Origin: Candidatus Competibacteraceae bacterium
GTDB lineage: Bacteria > Pseudomonadota > Gammaproteobacteria > Competibacterales > Competibacteraceae
DNA: 5,126 nt
Direction of reading: 5' to 3'
NCBI GenBank assembly: GCA_012032855.1
Contig: JAAUQA010000294.1
Coordinates: 1-5,126, forward strand
The notes under the pieces were generated by a model that saw nothing but the letters and a program-made list of their open reading frames with translations, was not told the origin of the DNA and searched no databases. Numbering within the stretch: position 1 is the stretch's first letter; every line of letters begins with the position of its first letter. A program made the position numbers and the translations under genes. Below are positions 1 through 5,126 of this stretch, one piece after another.

Positions 1-147
1 GACCGGATCGGGCGCTTCCAACTCGTCGCGAATCGCATCCGGCAGCGTGGCCGGGTCAATCGGAAAACTGCCCGGTGCTGGCGGCGCGTCCTGCGGCGAG
101 CCTGGGCCGGTGTAAGGAGGCACCGGCGGTGGACGAGTGTTTGACAT
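1..147 (-). CDS. Proline-rich N-terminus of an unidentified protein (partial, runs off the left edge)
   Basis: An open frame begins at the ATG whose complement is at 145-147 and stays open to base 1, giving 49 residues. The first ~27 residues are rich in Pro, Gly, Ala and Ser (MSNTRPPPVPPYTGPG at the start). A more ordinary acidic stretch follows (DPATLPDAIRDELEAPDP). There is no signal peptide or membrane segment in the visible part. The start lies 21 bases after the stop of the SHOCT fragment on the same strand, so the two were probably co-transcribed. No strong Shine-Dalgarno sequence is seen before the ATG. The open frame is high in GC and uses GCG, CCG and GCC codons, unlike the genes to the right. 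I do not recognise the family; the low-complexity start could be a cytosolic linker or tail. Confidence 0.5.
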   Translation of the reverse strand, partial: MSNTRPPPVPPYTGPGSPQDAPPAPGSFPIDPATLPDAIRDELEAPDPV

Positions 148-168
148 AGTCGCAGCGCGCCTTTTGGC

Positions 169-335
169 TTACAGGCCCAGCGCCTTGGCCTTGAGCGCGT
201 CGTAGTCGGCCTGCGTGATCAATTCCATATCAAGCATCTCTTTGGCCTTTTCAACTTGGCGATGGGATCGTCGGCTGCGGGTGCAACGGGTTGCTGCATG
301 CCGCCGACACCGAGCACGCCCGTCGCCATGCCGAT
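169..335 (-). pseudogene. C-terminal fragment of a SHOCT-domain protein, frameshifted and lacking its N-terminus
   Basis: Reading leftwards, the frame ends at a TAA at 171-169. The last ~30 residues match the short SHOCT C-terminal helix-turn-helix module: DDPIAKL, then EKAKEMLDMELITQADYD, then ALKAKALGL, with the usual 'leu-iso-thr-x-x-(D/E)-(Y/F)' turn. A Gly/Met-rich linker precedes it (IGMATGVLGVGGMQQP). Such linkers followed by SHOCT are common at the end of SPFH-domain and other membrane-associated bacterial proteins, where SHOCT is thought to mediate oligomerisation or membrane recruitment. The two halves lie in different frames, and one extra base between 252 and 253 joins them. Upstream of about 335 the frame no longer resembles this family and the plus-strand TPR gene starts, so the bulk of the protein is absent. 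The SHOCT assignment is good; the parent protein is unknown. Confidence 0.65.
252..253 (-). other. Apparent one-base deletion in the SHOCT fragment
   Basis: On the minus strand, ...GCC AAG TTG is followed by AAAAGG. One additional base here (for example CC instead of C at 252 on the plus strand) gives AAG TTG GAA AAG GCC AAA GAG ATG, a continuous SHOCT sequence. This is either a sequencing error or a real lesion in a decayed gene. Confidence 0.6.
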
Positions 336-345
336 GCTGAGGCGC
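325..345. other. Breakpoint or misjoin between two unrelated coding regions
   Basis: To the left, minus-strand coding (SHOCT protein linker) is convincing up to about 325-335. To the right, plus-strand TPR coding is convincing from about 333 (DAEARYADAF). Both proteins lose their N-terminal parts at this point and they are transcribed away from each other. No promoter, start codon with ribosome binding site, or intergenic spacer lies between them. Base composition also falls sharply across the point. No transposase, tRNA, or target-site duplication is visible. A chimeric assembly or a genomic inversion/deletion endpoint are the two explanations; the exact base cannot be fixed by eye. Confidence 0.6.
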
Positions 346-1025
346 GCTACGCTGATGCGTTTTGCGCTGCGCAACTGGCGAAAGATAACAGTTTGCAGGC
401 TATCATTCTGGAAAAGCTGGGCGTTCTGCAACGCCAACAGGAGCATTACAACCAGGCCATTATCTTGTTCAAAGAGGCGATTAGACTGTTGCAACGCGCG
501 GGGATCCAAGAAGAGGAAATGCGTTTGTGGGATCTATTAGCTACTGCCGAGGTCCAGCAAGGTGATCTGGATGCGGCCGAATTGAGCTATGCGCGGAGTT
601 TCGAATTGGCCGAGCGGTTGGGCGCTCGCAACCAATTAGCCATTTATGCACAAAACGTGGGTATTCTATATCAAAAGCGTGCCGAACAAACCACCGATAG
701 CGAGATTCGGCAAGCGTTATTACTCCAAGCAATCGCTTCAGTTGAGAAAAGCCTAGCGATTAAATTGGATATGAGTAACGAAGTCGGTGCCGAAGCGTCG
801 TATTTTCAGTTAGGCATTCTGTTTTGGCGGCTGGGTCAGTGGGAAAAAGCAGAAGCTTATCTGATCCAGGCTACCGAATTGAGCGAAGCGCTAAATTTGC
901 CCAAAGTTTACAAAAATTACAACGTATTGGCCCGTTTCGCAAAGGGCCGGGGCGAGCAGAACGCTGCAGCACATTGGCAGGCCAAGTGCGACGCCAAAGT
1001 TACTGAATTGCAACACAAGAACTAA
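330..1025 (+). CDS. Tetratricopeptide-repeat (TPR) protein, N-terminus missing
   Basis: About 230 residues in one frame to the TAA at 1023-1025 form tandem antiparallel helix pairs of TPR type. Repeat-like units can be seen around DAEARYADAFCAAQLA / LEKLGVLQRQQEHYNQAIILFKEA, LLATAEVQQGDLDAAELSYARSFELAERLG, the span from YAQNVGILYQKRA to EKSLAIKL, and FQLGILFWRLGQWEKAEAYLIQATELSEAL. Glycine at helix A and alanine at helix B positions follow the TPR consensus. TPR arrays act as scaffolds for protein contacts; the partner cannot be told. The in-frame TTG at 291 lies in the foreign left segment and has no good ribosome binding site, so it is not a credible start. The true gene probably begins further upstream in the original genome. 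The array could be the C-terminal sensor of a larger signalling protein (for example a STAND ATPase), but nothing here proves that. Confidence 0.75.
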   Translation, partial: ADAEARYADAFCAAQLAKDNSLQAIILEKLGVLQRQQEHYNQAIILFKEAIRLLQRAGIQEEEMRLWDLLATAEVQQGDLDAAELSYARSFELAERLGARNQLAIYAQNVGILYQKRAEQTTDSEIRQALLLQAIASVEKSLAIKLDMSNEVGAEASYFQLGILFWRLGQWEKAEAYLIQATELSEALNLPKVYKNYNVLARFAKGRGEQNAAAHWQAKCDAKVTELQHKN

Positions 1026-1084
1026 TATCCTGATCGTCAACGATAAGCATATAAACGGCCGATTCCGGCCAGCGCGGAGTGTTC
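1026..1084 (+). promoter_or_regulatory. Short intergenic spacer with a small hairpin and a weak -10-like box
   Basis: These 59 bases separate the TPR gene from the TAXI gene. They contain TATAAA at 1050-1055, which could be a -10 element, but no good -35 lies 16-18 bases upstream. A five-pair inverted repeat follows (GGCCG 1057-1061, CGGCC 1066-1070, 4-base loop). No T-run comes after it, so it is a poor terminator candidate. A Shine-Dalgarno core GGAG lies at 1076-1079, five bases before the ATG at 1085. A promoter for the downstream operon here is possible but weakly supported. Confidence 0.25.
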
Positions 1085-1954
1085 ATGAAATCAAACCTGT
1101 TTGCCCTTATCTTTTTCGGACTCAGTCTACAATCCGGCGTAGCGGCGCAAGCTGCTGATCTGGTTATCAGCACGGGGAAAAGCGGCGGCGGCTACAACGC
1201 CGTCGGTGAGCGGCTGAAAACCGTGATGGCCGAACAGGGAGTGACTGTAGAAGTGCTCACCAGCGTGGGATCGGTAGAAAACCTCAAGCGCCTCAATGAC
1301 CCGAATAGCCCGGTTAGTGTCGGCCTAACTCAGGCCGATGCGTTGAACTATTATCTGGGTCAACAGCCTCAGTTAGCCGACAAGCTAATGATGCTAGGCG
1401 ACATCGGCAAGGAATGCGTATTTATCATCACAGGCAAGGATAGCGATATCAAAAGCGATGGCGATTTACAGGACAAGAAAGACTATCTGATCGCCGTGCA
1501 AAGCCCCAACAGCGGTGTCGCGGTGACTTATGAGTACATGGTGCAGCTGGAACCCAAATTCAAAAACACCGCACCGGCCTTTATCGACACCATGGAAGCG
1601 CTGTTACAGATCAAAGCGGGCGGACAAAGTAAGATCAAAGCCGCCATGCTGGTTCAGCGTCCCTCGGCCAAATCGCCGGCTATGCAAGTCGTCCTGGGCA
1701 GTCCCAAAGAGTTTCACTTCGTCCCGGTTAAGGATTGGGACTTGAACGACAAATTACCGGATGGTCGAGCCGTTTATTCCTTCGAAGAAGTGACTGTCGA
1801 GGAAAAAAAATGGGGCTTCGACACCTCGGTGGATACTATTTGTACTCAGGGTCTGTTGGTGGCCTCCAAGGACAAGCTCAACCCGGAACTGCGGGCTAAT
1901 CTCGCCAAAGTCATGCTGTTGGCCGGCAGCCGGGTGGTCGGTGAGGAGAATTGA
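1085..1954 (+). CDS. TAXI-family periplasmic solute-binding protein (orphan, no TRAP membrane subunits seen)
   Basis: This 289-residue protein starts with a Sec signal peptide: Lys2, a hydrophobic core at ~5-15, and an AQA cleavage site giving a mature start near Ala24. The mature protein opens with a beta strand and glycine loop (LVISTGKSGGGYNAVGERL, ~26-44), as in TAXI-type TRAP binding proteins. A VGLTQADAL strand (~79-87) and a second ligand-type loop IAVQSPNSGVAVTYEYM (~136-152) follow, matching the family's 'vG.pgSGt' motif. The length is a little short of typical TAXI proteins (~310-330). Cys111 and Cys253 are the only mature cysteines and could form a disulfide. The ligand is unknown; family members bind organic acids or amino acids. 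ATG 1085 is preferred over GTG 1079 because GGAG at 1076-1079 is correctly spaced only for the former. The stop overlaps the next start (TGATG), indicating coupling. No DctQ/DctM or fused permease is in the window. Confidence 0.8.
   Translation: MKSNLFALIFFGLSLQSGVAAQAADLVISTGKSGGGYNAVGERLKTVMAEQGVTVEVLTSVGSVENLKRLNDPNSPVSVGLTQADALNYYLGQQPQLADKLMMLGDIGKECVFIITGKDSDIKSDGDLQDKKDYLIAVQSPNSGVAVTYEYMVQLEPKFKNTAPAFIDTMEALLQIKAGGQSKIKAAMLVQRPSAKSPAMQVVLGSPKEFHFVPVKDWDLNDKLPDGRAVYSFEEVTVEEKKWGFDTSVDTICTQGLLVASKDKLNPELRANLAKVMLLAGSRVVGEEN
1943..1948 (+). promoter_or_regulatory. Ribosome binding site for the helical periplasmic gene
   Basis: GAGGAG lies inside the last codons of the TAXI gene, five bases before the ATG at 1954. 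It decides the start at ATG 1954 over the adjoining TTG at 1951. The TGATG overlap with the upstream stop points to translational coupling. Confidence 0.6.
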
Positions 1955-3173
1955 TGAGAGAACGCCTAGTTACACTGGTGTTGGTAGGCTTATTGTTGAC
2001 GATCGGATTCGCAACAGCCGAAGAGAAAACCCCCAACAGCAATTGGTGGGGCAAAATACAAGACACAGCCAGCGGCGCTTGGGAGGATACCCGGCAATTA
2101 TTCAGGGACGAGTCGCAATATGACTTCAGCCGCGTCTGGGAACAGACCTTACCTAAGCTGGAGCAGGCGCTGACTCTGCATGATCGTCATCAAAGTTGCC
2201 GGAACGGGCTTGGTTAGGTACCGATCAAGCCTCTAATCAGGCTGCCATCAATGCATTGCTGGATGAAGCCATCACGGTATTGGCAATTTCACCGGCTCAG
2301 CGCTACCGAGAGCGCATTCGCGAGCTGCACAGCATCATCCGCCAAGCACAGACTGAGATTTCTGAACTACGCACCCAGCGAGTGACGGCCCCGCAACAGG
2401 GGAGTTGGCAAAAGACCGTCGCAGATTACGATCAGGCCATTCAGCAACAATCCCAACGTATTGATACCGCCAATCAGGAACTGCTTACCATTCGCCGTGA
2501 GTTTGCCACCGAACTGCGCCGCCTGGGGCTGGTATTAAGTGACGAGCAATTGGAGTTTTTGCTATCCACGGTAGTAGGTGATGATTTAATCGAAATGGGT
2601 ATCGCTTTCGATAATGTCAAAACCATCACCGAGCAACTGGAACGACTGATGGTGGATAGCCAGGAGTCGCTGGACGGTAGCCGTCGCTATTATGGGATGT
2701 ATCTCGTTCTGCTGGAGATTCTGGAACGGATGCAGGACCATTTGATTACAGCCGTGAATAGCCGGTATTTGCCCGAGATCAATACGATTGCGGATAAAGC
2801 GCGGGTATTGATGGAGCAAACCCAGGGCTTAAAACAGCGATCCGATGCTGCGCACGCCGTATTAGACGCTAACTTGCAAGCACAAACCCTAACCTTGCGG
2901 GCTGCCGCCCTGTATCGTGACTATCTGGTCGAACAAGCGCGGCAAGTGGCGCAAGCGCGTGAGCGCCTGCTGCAAGACATTGCGATTGCTCGGAACACCT
3001 ACGAAACCGTCAAAATTTCGGGTGAGTTAGTGGCGTTGATGAAAAGCAGCCAGGCGATGCTGGACAATCTGCTGCAGCGGCAACTCCCCCCGTTACGTGC
3101 GTTCGAGAATTTGGAAATGAAACGGGAATTCGAACGGCTAACCGCCCAACTGCAGGCCGGTGCGGCATCCTGA
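1954..3173 (+). CDS. Exported alpha-helical/coiled-coil protein of unknown function (reading frame broken by one base)
   Basis: As read, the first frame stops at a TAG (2215-2217) after 87 codons, and the remainder continues in the next frame to the TGA at 3171-3173. Adding one A to the AAA at 2192-2194 turns CAA AGT TGC into CAA AAG TTG and joins both parts into a 406-residue protein. Residues 1-22 form a signal peptide: Arg2/Arg4, a hydrophobic core ~5-19, and an ATA cleavage site before EEKTP. An aromatic stretch follows (NWWGKIQDTASGAWEDT). The rest is almost wholly helical and rich in Gln, Glu, Arg and Leu, with coiled-coil-like segments near 110-175 and 285-345. No transmembrane helix is seen after the signal peptide, and the restored protein has no cysteine. 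I do not recognise the family. Its overlap with the TAXI gene suggests that the two exported proteins act together, perhaps as binding protein and periplasmic partner. Confidence 0.7.
2192..2194 (+). other. Apparent one-base deletion in an A run within the helical protein gene
   Basis: CATCAAAGTTGCCGGAACGG reads as H-Q-S-C-R-N-G and reaches a stop 21 bases on. With four A's it reads H-Q-K-L-P-E-R and continues for 325 more residues of the same helical composition. The second frame has no credible start of its own (only TTG at 2196, no ribosome binding site), so a single original frame is favoured. Confidence 0.75.
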
Positions 3174-3176
3174 ATC

Positions 3177-3797
3177 GTGCCCGACCGGCAAACCGAGTGC
3201 GTTGTAGACTACCCTTTGCACAAAACCGCTTTATCCCTGCCTGACGCCGAGCTCGATTTTTTCGAAGACTTTTTTACCCCAGCGGAAAGTGATCGATTAT
3301 TCACTGGGTTGTTGGACAGTATTGCGTGGCAGCAAGAACACATCAGTCTATACGGTAAAACTCACCTGGTGCCGCGTTTGACCGCCTGGTACGGCGATGC
3401 CGGTTGCTGTTACACTTATTCCGGCATCCGTCGTTATCCTGCCCGCTGGATACCGTTACTACTGACCATCAGGAACCGCATTGAGCGAGTGACCGAGGTG
3501 CACTTTAACGGCGTTCTTCTGAATCTATACCGAGACGGTCGCGACAGCATGGGTTGGCACAGCGATGCGGAGCGGGAATTGGGCGAGAATCCCATGATCG
3601 CCTCGGTGAGTTTCGGTGGTCCGCGGCGTTTTCTATTGCGGCATAAAAATGGAACCCATAACAGCGCAGTGACTCTCACTCACGGCAGCCTCCTGCTGAT
3701 GGGCGGCGCCACCCAACATTACTGGCAGCACCGGATTCCCAAGACCCGGCAAGCGGTGCCGCCGCGCATCAATTTGACTTTTCGAGTCATTCGATAA
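3177..3797 (+). CDS. AlkB-family Fe(II)/2-oxoglutarate-dependent dioxygenase
   Basis: This 206-residue protein has the full AlkB signature. Iron would be bound by His128 and Asp130 (GWHSD) and the distal His185 (YWQHRIPK). Arg197 and Arg203 (PRINLTFR) match the pair in E. coli AlkB (R204/R210) that holds 2-oxoglutarate and stabilises the substrate site. The 'LNLYRDGRDSMGWHSD' stretch and VSFGGPRRFLLRHK follow the ALKBH2/3-like pattern. PRLTAWYGD (~67-74) corresponds to the nucleotide-recognition lid. Such enzymes oxidatively remove 1-methyladenine and 3-methylcytosine from DNA or RNA. The length is typical of the compact ALKBH2-like bacterial forms. The start is GTG at 3177, three bases after the preceding stop and with only a weak ribosome binding site, so expression probably relies on coupling. 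DNA repair is the default role; RNA substrates cannot be excluded. Confidence 0.9.
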   Translation: MPDRQTECVVDYPLHKTALSLPDAELDFFEDFFTPAESDRLFTGLLDSIAWQQEHISLYGKTHLVPRLTAWYGDAGCCYTYSGIRRYPARWIPLLLTIRNRIERVTEVHFNGVLLNLYRDGRDSMGWHSDAERELGENPMIASVSFGGPRRFLLRHKNGTHNSAVTLTHGSLLLMGGATQHYWQHRIPKTRQAVPPRINLTFRVIR

Positions 3798-3812
3798 CCG
3801 GACTTTCATGCT

Positions 3813-5126
3813 ATGGCAAAATTGCACTGGCCTCATCAAGAGGCACAGCGGGTGTTCAATCAGGCGGGCAAACAGAAAAATACCGTCGTATTCGAAACCG
3901 GTTATGGGCCGTCCGGTTTACCGCATATCGGCACGTTTGCCGAAGTGGCGCGTACCACATTTGTAATCAATGCGTTCAGAAACGCTTTTCCCGATCACCA
4001 AACCCGTTTGATCGTCTTCTCCGACGATATGGATGGATTGCGCAACTTGCCGGAAAACGTGCCCAACCATGAGCTGCTCAAACCTCACCTGGGCGCGCCG
4101 TTGTCTGCGATTCCCGATCCGTTCGGCAAAGAGGCTACATTTTCCGGGTACATGAATCGCCAGTTACAGCATTTCCTGGACCATTACGGTTTCGACTATG
4201 AGTTTTTCTCGTCCACGGAAACTTACCGTAGTGGCCGGTTCGATACGGGATTATGCCGGATCATGGATTGCTATGAGGCCATTCGTGACTTGTTCACGGC
4301 CTCCATTTCAGCGGAAAAGAGATCAGCGTGGAGTCCGTTTTTCCCGATCTGTGAATCCTGCGGCAAAATATACACCACCCGGGTGACCGGCATCGACAAG
4401 GATAATTACACGATTAGTTACTGTTGCGATCAAAACGAGGGTGGCAAGTATCATTCCTGTGGTCACGCCGCCACCATGCCCATTACTGGCGGCCATGTCA
4501 AAGTCGGCTGGAAAGTGGACTGGGCGTTACGCTGGTACATGCTGGGGGTGGATTATGAAATGTACGGCAAGGATTTAATCGACTCTTACACGATGAGCCG
4601 CAAATCTGCGCACTGCTGGGCGGGACCCCACCGGTCAACTATAAATACGAACTGTTTTTGGACGAAAACGGTGCGAAAATATCCAAAAAAATCGGTAACG
4701 GCATTTCCATGGAACAATGGCAAGCCTATTCGCCGCTGGGCGCTTTGTTGCATTTTTTGCTGGCTAACCCAAACAAGGCGCGACAGATGGGCTTGCCGAT
4801 TTTGCCGAAAATCGTCGACGATTATCTCAAAGCTTTACGGACCGAAGATCGTGCGGATATCAACAGCAGCGTCTGGTTCATTGATCGATTCCAACATCAT
4901 CACGATGCCCAAGGCTTGGAAAACTCCGAAATCGGTTTCGGCTTATTGGTCAATGTGGCCGAGAACCTGGGCTTACACGAAGGCAATGTGCTCTATGAAT
5001 ACGCTGCCCGCCACGATCCCAGCGTGATCCAAAACGAGTCATTCTTCAGAGAATTATGCGACAAAGTGATCGCCTACGTGCAGGATTATCAGGCAAAACT
5101 GCCCAAGGAAAGCTTGGATATCGATA
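3813..5126 (+). CDS. lysK: Class I lysyl-tRNA synthetase (frame broken by one base; 3' end beyond window)
   Basis: This cytosolic enzyme charges tRNA-Lys with lysine using ATP. It is the class I form, unrelated in fold to the usual bacterial class II LysS. The HIGH motif appears as PHIG at residues 37-40 (GPSGLPHIGTFAEVART). A cysteine-rich insertion includes CESCG (~180-184), CC (~204-205) and CGH (~216-218), probably metal-binding. VDWALRWYMLGVDYEMYGKDLIDS (~236-258, shown by key residues W238, Y251, D254) leads to the active site. After Lys264 the frame shifts. In the next frame follow ICALLGGTPPVNYKYELFLD and ENGAKISKKIGNG, carrying the KMSKS-equivalent KISKK at about 289-293. One added A at 4602-4604 unites them. 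The reconstructed open frame reaches ~438 residues at the window end, against roughly 520 for the family, so only the C-terminal anticodon-binding helices are missing. ATG 3813 is 15 bases after the AlkB stop. Confidence 0.92.
4602..4604 (+). other. Apparent one-base deletion in an A run within lysK
   Basis: CGC AAA TCT GCG CAC gives a nonsense-like tail (RKSAHCWAGPHR) that ends at a stop near 5027. With a fourth A the reading becomes CGC AAA ATC TGC GCA CTG CTG GGC GGG, i.e. RKICALLGG, and the KISKK signature and helical domain follow in frame. The long conserved tail in the second frame shows that the break is a recent one-base loss or a sequencing error. Confidence 0.85.

Noticed and set aside
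291..293. TTG as a start for the TPR gene
   Set aside because: It lies in the high-GC left segment that belongs to another gene, has no ribosome binding site, and the residues before ~330 do not look like a TPR protein.
219..509. Minus-strand open frame of 96 codons covering the SHOCT linker and the start of the TPR gene
   Set aside because: It spans the breakpoint: its N-terminal half is the antisense of TPR coding sequence and only its C-terminal half belongs to the SHOCT protein, which then leaves the frame at the deletion near 252.
1057..1070. GGCCG/CGGCC inverted repeat as a terminator after the TPR gene
   Set aside because: The stem is only five pairs and no run of T follows, so it does not meet the pattern of an intrinsic terminator.
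1079..1081. GTG as the start of the TAXI gene
   Set aside because: It overlaps the GGAG Shine-Dalgarno core; ATG at 1085 has proper spacing and gives a normal signal peptide.
2196..2198. Independent second gene starting at TTG 2196
   Set aside because: No ribosome binding site or signal peptide; one added base joins it smoothly to the upstream frame, and it continues the same helical composition.
2586..2819. Minus-strand open frame of 77 codons inside the helical protein gene
   Set aside because: It lies fully antisense to a well-supported coding region, has no recognisable domain and no ribosome binding site.
3434..3839. Two overlapping minus-strand open frames across alkB
   Set aside because: They are antisense shadows of a gene with intact catalytic motifs.
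1..5126. CRISPR array, tRNA/rRNA gene, insertion sequence or phage attachment site
   Set aside because: No regularly spaced direct repeats, cloverleaf-like sequence, transposase coding or terminal inverted repeats were seen on either strand.

Overview
The window looks like a contig fragment from a proteobacterium. From about position 335 to the end it holds a tight run of plus-strand genes of moderate GC. The first ~330 bases are visibly different: a hand count gives about 70% GC over 1-120, against about 43% over 661-780. No gene here fixes the taxon. The mix of a short AlkB, a class I lysyl-tRNA synthetase and Sec-exported periplasmic proteins suits a proteobacterium, possibly a gammaproteobacterium, but that is inference.

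Left edge (1 to ~335): two minus-strand pieces. One is the first 49 codons of a proline-rich protein that runs off the window. The other, just upstream of it, is the C-terminal tail of a SHOCT-domain protein, which carries an apparent one-base deletion. Near 327-345 the SHOCT coding sequence stops making sense and a plus-strand TPR protein begins in mid-domain. Both genes lack their N-termini at the same point and face away from each other, so this is a rearrangement breakpoint or an assembly misjoin.

Main block (~335 to 5126): the 3' part of a TPR protein; an exported TAXI-type solute-binding protein; an exported, mostly helical protein that overlaps it by one base; an AlkB-family Fe(II)/2-oxoglutarate dioxygenase three bases later; and a class I lysyl-tRNA synthetase (lysK) cut by the window end. 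Gaps of -1, 3 and 15 bases from the TAXI gene to lysK suggest one transcript.

The helical gene and lysK are each split by a one-base loss within a run of A. In both cases, adding back one A restores one continuous, family-like protein. With the SHOCT fragment this makes three single-base deletions in about 5 kb, which fits indel-type sequencing error better than three independent pseudogenes. The genes are therefore described in reconstructed form. The most interesting biology is the TAXI/helical-protein pair: a periplasmic binding protein with no TRAP membrane subunits in view, apparently coupled in translation to an uncharacterised exported partner.
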